64,000 bases of DNA, from positions 366,152 to 430,151 of the forward strand of contig NZ_QUKD01000005.1 in the NCBI RefSeq assembly GCF_003480915.1. The letters run 5' to 3'. The stretch is from Parabacteroides sp. TM07-1AC (GTDB lineage Bacteria > Bacteroidota > Bacteroidia > Bacteroidales > Tannerellaceae). Positions within the stretch are counted from its first letter, which is position 1; the number at the start of each line of letters is the position of its first letter. The notes beneath the pieces were generated by a model that was not told the origin of the DNA, made no database searches, and saw nothing but the letters and a program-made list of their open reading frames with translations. The position numbers and the translations under genes are program-made. This document shows, piece by piece, positions 28,451-36,918 of the stretch.

Positions 28451-28737
28451 ACGTTTCACCTGTCACAGACGTGCAGCACATTGGCACACAGACAGTTGTT
28501 GTGACGGCAGACGTTTCACATTTAAAAGACAGGTCTTTTCAAATGTTAAGACAGGACTTTTGTCTTTAAAAGACAGGAGATTTAAAAACAAAAGACCTGT
28601 CTTTTTCAGCCGGTGCTTACCGAATCTAAAAGCAGTGCCTATCGGTTTACCGCCCGGTGCTTATGGAACCTTTGTAAAGACGTGTCACCATAAAGGAATT
28701 ATATTCAAGTAGGTGAAAGCTGTGACAGGTGAAACGT
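28451..28737. mobile_element. MITE-like element with 18-bp terminal inverted repeats
   Basis: ACGTTTCACCTGTCACAG at 28451-28468 is the exact reverse complement of 28720-28737. Between them lie a second ACGTTTCAC site (28511-28519), a cluster of AAAAGAC/GTCTTTT hairpins (about 28523-28606) and three 22-base units beginning GTGCYTA (28613-28678). It encodes no protein. No clear target-site duplication is visible. A related composite lies reversed at the right end of the window. Confidence 0.5.
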
Positions 28738-29224
28738 TATTGCAAAGATAATCCTTTGTAACCGTATCCTTCCCTAATCCCCCTTCTTAGTTATCCACAA
28801 TTATATATTATATTAATATTAATCTTTAATTTAAAAATAAAATATGATGTATATGATATCCTGTTGAAACAGTTAATACATTTTCGTTACAATATTTGTT
28901 TGAGGAGTTATTAAAGTATATGAACCGCTTATCAAGACGATACTAACAGTATAAAATATAGCTTTACTTCTGTTTTCCTTTTGTTTATAGACTTTATTAG
29001 TTTTATGTTGATAACTGGTTGTGTGAAAAAGTTTGTTCCTGTTGATGGGTGTTGATACGTGTATAACTGCTGTTAATAGCTCGTAATAAATAATGGGTTA
29101 TAAATGTTGCATGTTTGAAATGGGGAGGAGTATAAGTAAGTATTTGAATAAAGCAAGAACTTTTTTTCATTTTGTGTTCACTACTTATCAATACCTTTTC
29201 AACGGCATATCCACATTAATTAGC

Positions 29225-29232
29225 TACTTTTG
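29225..29232 (+). promoter_or_regulatory. -7 box of the RNA methyltransferase gene
   Basis: TACTTTTG fits TAnnTTTG and supports the ATG at 29251 over the in-frame TTG at 29230. Confidence 0.5.
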
Positions 29233-29250
29233 CAGACAAAGAAAAGAGCT

Positions 29251-29781
29251 ATGCGTAAACTGAAAATAACAGAAATGAACCGCCTCACCCCGGAGGCTTT
29301 TAAAGAGAGTAAGAAGATACCTTTAATTGTTGTGCTTGACCATGTTAGGAGTCTGAACAACGTAGGTTCTGTTTTTCGTACGTCCGATGCGTTTCGGGTA
29401 GAAGCTATTTATTTATGTGGCATCACGGCTTGTCCTCCCCATGCGGAGATCCATAAGACAGCTTTGGGGGCTGAAGAAACTGTAGATTGGGAATATTTTA
29501 AAGATACACAGGAAGCTGTTGATAAACTGAAGCAACAAGGGTATATCGTTTGTGCTGTTGAACAGACAGTAGGTAGTATAATGTTGGATAAACTGCTGTT
29601 AAACAAGGATAAAAAGTATGCCATAATCATGGGAAACGAAGTGAAAGGTGTTCAACAATCCATTGTTGATAACTGTGATATGTGTATTGAAATCCCCCAA
29701 TACGGTACCAAACATTCATTGAACGTGTCGGTAACGACCGGTATTATTATCTGGGATTTCTTTAAACAGTTGTCAGAGTAA
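29251..29781 (+). CDS. SpoU/TrmH-family RNA methyltransferase
   Basis: A 176-residue 2'-O-ribose methyltransferase of the SPOUT class, probably acting on tRNA or rRNA with S-adenosylmethionine. The three family motifs are present: motif 1 LDHVRSLNNVGSVFRTSDAF with the catalytic Asn and Arg, motif 2 AIIMGNEVKGV, and motif 3 IEIPQYGTKHSLNVSVTTGIIIWDF, which forms the knot that binds the cofactor. There is no N-terminal substrate-binding extension, so it is a short TrmH-type protein. Its 3' end overlaps the convergent DUF4294 gene by nine bases. Confidence 0.92.
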   Translation: MRKLKITEMNRLTPEAFKESKKIPLIVVLDHVRSLNNVGSVFRTSDAFRVEAIYLCGITACPPHAEIHKTALGAEETVDWEYFKDTQEAVDKLKQQGYIVCAVEQTVGSIMLDKLLLNKDKKYAIIMGNEVKGVQQSIVDNCDMCIEIPQYGTKHSLNVSVTTGIIIWDFFKQLSE

Positions 29782-30378
29782 TCCTCTTTCAACCAGGATA
29801 ACGACCCGTTCCGTCATGGCATCTTTCCCTTTCGGGTCGTATTCCGATTTCAGGCTGGCTCCGAACATACCGGCAAACAAATTCCAGAAGCCTGCCCTGA
29901 AACCTCCCAGGTAAGCTTTCAGCAGATTATAACTGGATTGATTACATTCTCTGTCGATCAGTTTGATAAGTAGTTTGCCCTGCGAGAAAGTCAGCTTTTT
30001 CAACTCTGGTTTATATTCTTTGAACAGGTCTTTTTCCATCCGTTTCAAATGAGCTTGCCGGGCTTTGTCATCGGGAAGCGTTTCCATATATTCATAGGTT
30101 TCGATCAAGGTTTCATACACCATCTTGGCGTAAGGTAGTGTGCGTTTGACATCCCGTACTAGTTTATTATATTTCTCCTGTTCACGTTTATTTTTAAAAC
30201 GCATTTGCGGAAAGACAAAGACTTCCTGCAAGTTAACGACAGGAATGGTATCTTTCCCGTCGACGTATGCCCGCTGCACACCTTCGGGAAGTGTATTTAT
30301 TCTCAGCTTCTGTGCCTGGCTTCCAATTGCACAGAAGAGAAATAAAATGAGGATTTTATACCATCTCTTCTTTGTCAT
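29773..30378 (-). CDS. DUF4294 domain protein
   Basis: A 201-residue exported protein with a signal peptide (ILILFLFCAIGSQAQ) and a helical DUF4294 domain, including KNKREQEKYNKLVRDVKRTLPYAKMVYETLIETYEYMETLP and QGKLLIKLIDRECNQSSYNLLKAYLGGFRAGFWN. Members are common in Bacteroidota and of unknown function. It is convergent with the methyltransferase gene, overlapping by nine bases; transcription is probably from the gap before 30598. Confidence 0.85.
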   Translation of the reverse strand: MTKKRWYKILILFLFCAIGSQAQKLRINTLPEGVQRAYVDGKDTIPVVNLQEVFVFPQMRFKNKREQEKYNKLVRDVKRTLPYAKMVYETLIETYEYMETLPDDKARQAHLKRMEKDLFKEYKPELKKLTFSQGKLLIKLIDRECNQSSYNLLKAYLGGFRAGFWNLFAGMFGASLKSEYDPKGKDAMTERVVILVERGLL

Positions 30379-30471
30379 AGTTTACAAAAGTAGGTGATTT
30401 CCCAATAGCCTGTGCTGCTTTTACAGAATTTGACTAATCAGGCTAAAATGATAATTTAGTTGTTAATAAGT

Positions 30472-30500
30472 TGTGAACTCAATAAGAATCATTATATTTG
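30472..30500 (+). promoter_or_regulatory. Promoter of the barrel/HhH gene pair
   Basis: A TTG element about 19 bases before TATATTTG (30493-30500), close to the Bacteroidota consensus. It drives the gene at 30598 and rules out the in-frame TTG at 30553 as a useful start. Confidence 0.55.
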
Positions 30501-30597
30501 CTTCGATTCTGATAGGTACAAAACCGGTAGCTGTGAATAGTGTATATCCTTTTTGCATCAGAATAGCATTTTAATTAACAACCAAATATTCTTATCT

Positions 30598-31407
30598 ATG
30601 AAACAATTCTTTTTTGTCTGCTTCCTGCTGGGGATTTCTCCCTGTTTGCATGCTGTTAATAATCTCCGTTTGCCGGATATCCGTTGCATGGGGATGGGAA
30701 TGTGCGGCGTAACGAATTCTTCCTTGTTCAATCCGGCTCTGGTTAGTCGGGAAAATTCTAAATCGGTTGATATCAATTACTTTAATTATTATGGGTTAAA
30801 AGAACTGGGAACTGTAAATGTGGCGTTCAGCTATCCGAATGACTTCCTTTCTGCCGGTGTTGATATCTCTTCTTTCGGTTATGACCAGTATCGTGAAAGT
30901 ATGTTCCGGTTGTTCCTGGGTAAACCACTTGGTGAAAGATGGAGTATCGGTATCAGTTTGCAGTATACACTTCTGCAGACAAAACTGATGGAGGAAAGTC
31001 CTCAGTACTTGTCCGCCGATGTCGGTATCCTGTTTACTCCGGTTGAAAAGCTGTTGATTGGAATGTTGATACAGGATTTTCCCTCTGTCGAAATTCTAAA
31101 AAAGAATGCTGATATAGAATCTATTATCTATTATTCATTGCAAATAGGTTTTCAATGGGAAGTAATTAACAACCTGTTGATAGTAGGAAATGCGGAAACG
31201 GATAAACAGACTGCTGTGTCGGGACGTATCGGGATAGAGTATCAATTGATCGATCATTTTTATGTACGCACGGGAATAAGGACAACTCCTCTCCTACCTA
31301 CTTTGGGAGTCGGATACCGGTTATCCGGTTTTGTAGTCGATGTAGCTGTCCATTATCATCCGGTGTTGGGAATAAGTACAGGTATTGGTTTAAAGTATTG
31401 TTTCTAA
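30598..31407 (+). CDS. Outer-membrane beta-barrel protein, PorV/PorQ-like look
   Basis: A 269-residue exported protein. A signal peptide (FFFVCFLLGISPCLHA) is followed by MGMGMCGVTNSSLFNPALVSRE, similar to the N-terminal hatch of PorV/FadL-type barrels (small Gly-rich turn, then NPA). The rest is alternating strands ending in the aromatic ISTGIGLKYCF, a typical outer-membrane C-terminus. I do not recognise a named family with confidence. The next gene follows after 13 bases and also encodes an exported barrel protein, so the pair probably works together at the outer membrane. Confidence 0.65.
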   Translation: MKQFFFVCFLLGISPCLHAVNNLRLPDIRCMGMGMCGVTNSSLFNPALVSRENSKSVDINYFNYYGLKELGTVNVAFSYPNDFLSAGVDISSFGYDQYRESMFRLFLGKPLGERWSIGISLQYTLLQTKLMEESPQYLSADVGILFTPVEKLLIGMLIQDFPSVEILKKNADIESIIYYSLQIGFQWEVINNLLIVGNAETDKQTAVSGRIGIEYQLIDHFYVRTGIRTTPLLPTLGVGYRLSGFVVDVAVHYHPVLGISTGIGLKYCF

Positions 31408-31420
31408 TAAAATTGTAACT

Positions 31421-33484
31421 ATGAAAAGATTGTTGACAACCCTGTTAGTATACCTGTTAATAAGCAGTTATAACCTTAGTAGTCAGACTATATATTCTGT
31501 TGATAAGTGGATGGAATATATGGAAGAAATGGCTTCACAAACGGAAGATGAGGCTCGGATCGAAAATCTGTATTCTGACCTTTCTTACCTGGCGGAACAT
31601 CCTTTTGAATTGAATACCGTCACTGAAAACGAGCTGAAACGTCTGCCTTTCCTCTCCGATCAACAAATAAACAGCCTGTTGACTTACCGTGTAAAATATG
31701 GAAAACTGGTTACTCTTTATGAATTAAAGAATATGGAAGGAATGGATTTTGAGACGATTTCCCTACTACTTCCATTTGTTTATATCGGGGATATATCGGT
31801 TGATAAACGTCCATTTACTGTTAAGAACCTGTTGAAGTATAATTCTAATGAATTGCAAATCAGATATGATCGATGTTTTCAACAGAAAAAGGGATATCGT
31901 TCATATCCGGACAGTATTCTGGAGCAATATCCTAACCGGAAATATCGGGGCGAACCGTTCTACCATTCATTGCGTTATTCATATACTTTCGACGACAGGT
32001 TGCAATTGGGACTTGTAGCAGAGAAAGATGCCGGTGAACCTTTCTGGAACGCTTATCATAAAGGATATGATTTCTATTCGGTACATCTCTTTTTCAGGGA
32101 TATGAATAAATGGTTGAAAAGTCTGGCAATAGGCGATTATAAAGTATCTTTTGGGCAGGGCTTGGTTATCAGTAATGACTTTACACCGGGACGCAGTGCA
32201 ATAGTAGCACAGGCGGAAAGGCGAACGAACGGTTTTCGTCGCCACTTTTCAACAAACGAACAGGATTACTTTCGTGGAATAGCATCGACCATTGCTCTGA
32301 AACAGTTCAATATCAGTATGTTATATTCTTACAGAAAGTTGGATGCCGGTGTTAATAACCGGGAAGTAAGCTCATTTAAAACAGATGGTTTACATCGGCT
32401 GGAACGTGATTGGGAAAAGAAACATACGGTTTCTATGCAGACGTTTGGAGGAAATGTGCGCTATGCGACTTCCAATCTTTCAGTCGGGATTACAGCGCTC
32501 TCCTACTCTTTCGGGAAATACAGGATACAGCCTGACCCGAAACCTTATAACTTGTTCTATTTCAGTGGAAGTAATAATATGAACATGAGCGTTGATTATA
32601 TGTTGAAAACTAAGAAAGTGAAGTTTTACGGCGAAACGGCGATATCTTCCAACAAAGCAATTGCCACATTGAATGCTTTTCAGTTAACGCCTGTTTCCTA
32701 TCTGTCTTTGTTATTATTGCACCGTTATTATGACAAGCGGTATCAGGCATTTTTCGGAAATGCGTTCGGTCAGAACTCTTCTGCACAGAATGAACAAGGT
32801 GTTTATGCCGGTATGCAATGGACACCTTTTGCCCGTTTCAAACTATCCATGTATGCCGATCTGTTTCGTTTCCCCTGGTTGAAATATGGTGTCGATTCTC
32901 CTTCTTCGGGGCAGGAATATATGGTTCGGTTGGATTATAATCAGGGAAAGAATTTGTCTGGATATATACGTTACAAGTACAGGAAAAAAGAGAAGAACCA
33001 AACTGTGGATAATGAGTCGACAGTAAGTATCCTGCCTTACTCCCAGCAACGTCTCAGACTACAGCTACTGTATGGGATCGGATCGGCATGGATGTTGAAA
33101 ACGGCAGCTGACGGTGTTTATAATGATGAACAAAAAGGAAATCACAGCCTCGGTTGGATGATATCTCAGGGAGCAGGTTGGAAACCATCTTCTTTTCCCT
33201 TTCAGTCGGATATTTATATTGCTTATTTTCATACGGACGATTATTCCAGCCGTATCAGTTCGTACGAGAAAAATATCCTTTATGCATTCAGTATGCCTTC
33301 TTTTTACGGAAAAGGAATCCGCCTGTCCCTTTCCTTCCGATGGAATATACTGGACAAATTATCCCTTTCCGCCAAACTGGGACATACCTATTATGCTGAC
33401 CGGAATATAATCGGTACGGAGCAGGAAGAGATAGAAGGGCATAATAAAACGGATATATATGTACTTTTGCGGTATAAGTTTTAA
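31421..33484 (+). CDS. Helix-hairpin-helix protein with outer-membrane barrel
   Basis: A 687-residue exported protein with a signal peptide (LLTTLLVYLLISSYNLSSQ). Residues 55-120 hold ComEA-type helix-hairpin-helix motifs (FELNTVTENELKRLPFLSDQQINSLLTYR and GKLVTLYELKNMEGMDFETISLLLPFV). The remaining 550 residues are strand-rich, with many aromatic-ended segments (FYGKGIRLSLSFRWN; TDIYVLLRYKF) like a large barrel. In secreted Bacteroidota proteins the HhH fold need not bind DNA. A DNA-uptake role has not been shown, so I make no claim. A 12-base hairpin overlaps the end of the gene. Confidence 0.75.
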   Translation: MKRLLTTLLVYLLISSYNLSSQTIYSVDKWMEYMEEMASQTEDEARIENLYSDLSYLAEHPFELNTVTENELKRLPFLSDQQINSLLTYRVKYGKLVTLYELKNMEGMDFETISLLLPFVYIGDISVDKRPFTVKNLLKYNSNELQIRYDRCFQQKKGYRSYPDSILEQYPNRKYRGEPFYHSLRYSYTFDDRLQLGLVAEKDAGEPFWNAYHKGYDFYSVHLFFRDMNKWLKSLAIGDYKVSFGQGLVISNDFTPGRSAIVAQAERRTNGFRRHFSTNEQDYFRGIASTIALKQFNISMLYSYRKLDAGVNNREVSSFKTDGLHRLERDWEKKHTVSMQTFGGNVRYATSNLSVGITALSYSFGKYRIQPDPKPYNLFYFSGSNNMNMSVDYMLKTKKVKFYGETAISSNKAIATLNAFQLTPVSYLSLLLLHRYYDKRYQAFFGNAFGQNSSAQNEQGVYAGMQWTPFARFKLSMYADLFRFPWLKYGVDSPSSGQEYMVRLDYNQGKNLSGYIRYKYRKKEKNQTVDNESTVSILPYSQQRLRLQLLYGIGSAWMLKTAADGVYNDEQKGNHSLGWMISQGAGWKPSSFPFQSDIYIAYFHTDDYSSRISSYEKNILYAFSMPSFYGKGIRLSLSFRWNILDKLSLSAKLGHTYYADRNIIGTEQEEIEGHNKTDIYVLLRYKF

Positions 33485-33516
33485 ATCTTGAGGTCATAGT
33501 TTGCGACCTCAAGATT
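33484..33516 (+). terminator. Hairpin at the end of the HhH gene
   Basis: A 12-base perfect stem, AATCTTGAGGTC (33484-33495) with GACCTCAAGATT (33505-33516). No T run follows, so it may be a weak terminator or a 3'-end stabiliser. Confidence 0.6.
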
Positions 33517-33599
33517 ATAGTGATAGGCTGTCATGCTTTTAAGTGTGCTAAATAGTCCTAAAGCTGTCGAAATAAATAGGGCTATTATAAGAGCTTTTG

Positions 33600-33607
33600 T
33601 AGCTTTG
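33600..33607 (+). promoter_or_regulatory. -7 box of the radical SAM gene
   Basis: TAGCTTTG fits TAnnTTTG, 49 bases before the ATG at 33656. Confidence 0.45.
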
Positions 33608-33655
33608 TAACAATATTCTTTAGGATTAAACCGAACAGATAAAATAGATATAGCT

Positions 33656-34435
33656 ATGTCAACAATTCTTTTTGATAAAATAGTATTCGGTCCGATACAC
33701 AGTCGGCGTCTGGGTGTTTCTTTGGGTATGAACCTGCTTCCTGTGGATGGTAAACTTTGTTCTTTCGACTGTATTTATTGCGAATGCGGTCTGAATGGTG
33801 AACGTCGTACACATACCAAACTACCGGTCCGTGAAGAAGTAAAAAAGGCCTTGGAAGAAAAGTTATCGGCTATGCAACAGGAAGGTATTGCTCCTGATGT
33901 AATCACTTTTGCCGGTAACGGTGAACCGACCATGCATCCGGAGTTTGAAGGTATCATTGAAGATACGATCGCTACCCGCAACCGTTTCTTCCCGAATGCC
34001 AAGATCGCTGTCCTATCTAATTCGACAATGCTCCATAAAGAGGGTGTGTTCCGGGCATTGAATAAGATCGAGGATAATATAATGAAACTCGATTCCGTGC
34101 TCGATAGCCGGATCCGGCAACTGAATGTTCCGAATTCTCCTTCTTTTACATTCGATAAACTACTGGAACAGTTATGTCGTTTCAAAGGAAACCTGATTAT
34201 CCAAACCATGTTTCTGAGGGGTGAACTGAATGGTGAATCGGTCGATAACACAACGGAAGCAGAAATCAGCGGCTGGCTCGAAGCATTGAAGAAAATAAAG
34301 CCGAAACAGGTCATGATCTATACCATCGACCGTGAAACGCCTTTGAAAGGTCTTCAGAAGGTTTCCAAAGAAGCATTGGATGCAATAGCCGACCGGGCAC
34401 GGAAAGAAGGCTTTGACGTAACGGTTTCTTACTGA
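33656..34435 (+). CDS. Radical SAM protein
   Basis: A 259-residue enzyme with the 4Fe-4S motif Cys35-x3-Cys39-x2-Cys42 (LCSFDCIYCECG), followed by the GNGEPTMHPEF segment that binds S-adenosylmethionine and IAVLSNSTML. The N-terminal FGPIHSRRLGVSLGMNLLP is a mark of the COG0731-like radical SAM group. The substrate is unknown. It ends two bases from the convergent serine protease gene, and no partner gene is evident. Confidence 0.88.
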   Translation: MSTILFDKIVFGPIHSRRLGVSLGMNLLPVDGKLCSFDCIYCECGLNGERRTHTKLPVREEVKKALEEKLSAMQQEGIAPDVITFAGNGEPTMHPEFEGIIEDTIATRNRFFPNAKIAVLSNSTMLHKEGVFRALNKIEDNIMKLDSVLDSRIRQLNVPNSPSFTFDKLLEQLCRFKGNLIIQTMFLRGELNGESVDNTTEAEISGWLEALKKIKPKQVMIYTIDRETPLKGLQKVSKEALDAIADRARKEGFDVTVSY

Positions 34436-34437
34436 GA

Positions 34438-36918
34438 CTATTGCTTGATACCCCGAACCGTTTTAACAACCTTGCCGGTAATCAGTTTAAAGAAATAAAC
34501 TCCTTGTGGCATCGTTCCAGTATTTATCCATTCTGTCGGATCATTTACTTTCCGAACCATTTTTCCATCGGCTGAATAAATCTCTATGTTTTTTATTCTC
34601 CGATGGTTCTTTACCTGTATCCGGTCTTTGAATAGGGTTGGATAAACATTGATATCCTCTTCTACCGATATGTTTTCAGAACTTACTGTTACTTCTGATA
34701 CAGCCTTGGTCGCATTACTCTCATTTAAATCATAAAGCGCTGAAACACTATAACTATGTGTGCCTGCAGTGACATCCCTGTCTGTAAACTGGCGTGTAGA
34801 AGCTGAAACGGTAACGAGTTTTTTCTGATTTTTATAAATGTTATATCCTGTAATGACAGGGAAAGCTGCAATGGGTTCTGTTGATGCAGAACGGAGATCC
34901 GCTAATTTGCCATCCTTTGAAGTGACAGTAGCAGATATGATAAAATTATTATCATTTTCTTCATCTTTCAAATACTCCCACTGATTTCCGTCGAACGATA
35001 TTAGATTTCCTTTTCCATGAACAGCCGGTCCGTTGTCTACGTAAGCCGGTCCGTTGCTTCTGCTATATTTCCTTGCATAGATGGAAATGATCAGATCCTG
35101 ACCTGCATTGATTTCGTACGGAGTTTTTAATTCAATCGTATTCGACCTGTTAGCCGTCACAGAACCAATCTCCTGTTGATAAGTACGCTCTCCTTGTTTG
35201 ATATATATAGCATAATTTACATTAACAGCAGGAATGAATTTCACATTCGTCAGGAGCTTATTGTGGATATTGATCAGCTCCTCAGGCTCCCAACGCTGGC
35301 CGAAATAGAAAGGAGTACCCTGATATCCCAAATGTGCATAGGCATTTTGTGTTCCCCATCCGATCGTTTTTGTATATAAAGGAGCATTCCATTGTATCAG
35401 GACATGGTTGGAAGAAGAAACTTCAGCGGTAACGTCTGTCGGCGATTTGTAAGTAATCAAACTTCCCTCCTCTCCGGTTTGTGACAAGCCGGGGAGCTCG
35501 GTGGTACCAGTATTCAACGGATCCAGCCAGATATCCATACGGCCGGTATCGGCTTTGCTGTATTGGTTCCAGTGATAAGAAAACTTGCCGTACAAGTTAT
35601 TGCCATTTGTCAGGCGACAGGTAGAATTGCCTCCGCTCAATGTTCCGACTATCTGTTTATTCTCGTTGAAAAGAGGTGAACCGGAGGAACCGCCTTCCGT
35701 GACACCATGTCCATTTGAGGTTTTGTCGAAGATCACATTCCAGTGCCCGTTGGCAGCTCCGGTCGTGAACGTATTGTCTATCCAGGTCGTTGTCCTTACC
35801 GGACGGTCTCCGTATGTGGATATTTTCATGTAATCGCCTGAAGGATGATGGATATTAACTCCCGATGAGGGAGCGACCTCACTCCTGTTCCACCCGTTAA
35901 AATAAACGTTATAGCTTTCCGGGATTTTATCGTTCAGCAATAATAATAATCCGTCGGAACCACCTTCTATCGGAATACTGACGATGCGGCTGCAACCGGA
36001 CATCGTTTTATACCCGGCAACGGGGGAAGAAGTCTCGCATCCGATCTGTTCAAAATGAAAATAAAACACCCATTGCTTGAAGTCTTCTTCCGATGCTATT
36101 TGATCGTTGTCATAATCTTTCGTGCAATGGTAAGCGGATAAGATATAAGGTTTCATATCCTTAGCCGTATTGTTTATCAGCGAACCGGAACAGAGAAGTC
36201 CGGCATCACCTACCTTTTCAATCATTTGGCAGACCCCGTTCTTTTCATTCTGCCATTCCTCTCCTTCTTCACAATTGATATTTACCATACAGGAACTGGA
36301 AGTTCCCGGTCCTGTGCTTCGCAAATTACCGGATACTGTCAGATGATTATATCCGTATCCCACCTGGCTAATTGTTATCCTGGCTTTTTCACCGGAAGCA
36401 GCCGGTTCGTATTCAAGCGTAATATCGTCGCCTGCCACAAATTCTGTGGCAAACGCTTCTCCTTTCGGATTGGTCTGTGAAGTATAAGCTCCCAGCAAAT
36501 GGGTCTTTTCGGCATTGTATATAAACAGTTTGCCACCTTCCGGAATGTAAAACGCATCATAATATAACATTAATGCAATAGCATCTTTTGCCTGCAGGCG
36601 TAATTGCCATATTTTTCCGTCGTCGGGCAAGGTTACCCATTGTCCGGCATTGTCCATATCTAAATTCGTATCTATCAAAGTGGAAACTGTCAGAGGAGCT
36701 CCCTGACTTACCCGCCATTCGTCGACAGCAATCAAATCTTCCACACTGAAATTTACAGGTATCCGGACAACCGGCAGATCGCTTTTCAATCGGTTTGTAT
36801 AGTTGAAGCTGACCGGTTTTCCTCCTTCGCTTATCTGCGATTTCACTTCACCGGCATGCAGCAGGAAGAGAAAAAGAAATATATAAATGCAATCTCTGAA
36901 TAGCTTGTTCCGATTCAT
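34438..36918 (-). CDS. Lysyl endopeptidase-like serine protease with type IX sorting tail
   Basis: An 826-residue secreted protease of the trypsin-like S1 clan. After a signal peptide (IYIFLFLFLLHAGEVKSQ) and a 180-residue N-terminal region, the catalytic domain shows His in ILSAYHCTKD, Asp in EGGSDGLLLLLND and Ser in EGGSSGSPLFNENKQIVGTLSGG. Paired Cys residues (SSSCMVNINCEEG, CSGSLINN) resemble Lysobacter/Achromobacter lysyl endopeptidase. Beta-sandwich and fibronectin-like parts follow, and the last 75 residues (INVYPTLFKDRIQV...GVYFFKLITGKVVKTVRGIKQ) form a T9SS sorting domain. It shares one base with the gene upstream (TAATG), so the two are cotranscribed. Cleavage specificity cannot be read from sequence alone. 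Confidence 0.87.
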   Translation of the reverse strand: MNRNKLFRDCIYIFLFLFLLHAGEVKSQISEGGKPVSFNYTNRLKSDLPVVRIPVNFSVEDLIAVDEWRVSQGAPLTVSTLIDTNLDMDNAGQWVTLPDDGKIWQLRLQAKDAIALMLYYDAFYIPEGGKLFIYNAEKTHLLGAYTSQTNPKGEAFATEFVAGDDITLEYEPAASGEKARITISQVGYGYNHLTVSGNLRSTGPGTSSSCMVNINCEEGEEWQNEKNGVCQMIEKVGDAGLLCSGSLINNTAKDMKPYILSAYHCTKDYDNDQIASEEDFKQWVFYFHFEQIGCETSSPVAGYKTMSGCSRIVSIPIEGGSDGLLLLLNDKIPESYNVYFNGWNRSEVAPSSGVNIHHPSGDYMKISTYGDRPVRTTTWIDNTFTTGAANGHWNVIFDKTSNGHGVTEGGSSGSPLFNENKQIVGTLSGGNSTCRLTNGNNLYGKFSYHWNQYSKADTGRMDIWLDPLNTGTTELPGLSQTGEEGSLITYKSPTDVTAEVSSSNHVLIQWNAPLYTKTIGWGTQNAYAHLGYQGTPFYFGQRWEPEELINIHNKLLTNVKFIPAVNVNYAIYIKQGERTYQQEIGSVTANRSNTIELKTPYEINAGQDLIISIYARKYSRSNGPAYVDNGPAVHGKGNLISFDGNQWEYLKDEENDNNFIISATVTSKDGKLADLRSASTEPIAAFPVITGYNIYKNQKKLVTVSASTRQFTDRDVTAGTHSYSVSALYDLNESNATKAVSEVTVSSENISVEEDINVYPTLFKDRIQVKNHRRIKNIEIYSADGKMVRKVNDPTEWINTGTMPQGVYFFKLITGKVVKTVRGIKQ

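Larger units (their letters stand above)
28052..29250. other. AT-rich 1.2-kb intergenic region with DnaA-box-like sites; candidate replication origin
   Basis: No gene is evident. There is one perfect DnaA box (TTATCCACA, 28791-28799), two sites with one mismatch (ATATCCACA at 28426-28434 and 29207-29215), and TTATCAACA-type sites on the minus strand (28238-28246, 29006-29014). A long A/T-only tract follows the perfect box. The 20-mer at 28099-28118 recurs at 28846-28865 with one mismatch, each time after an A/T-rich stretch. A 287-bp inverted-repeat element sits in the middle. An origin role is inference. Confidence 0.35.
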
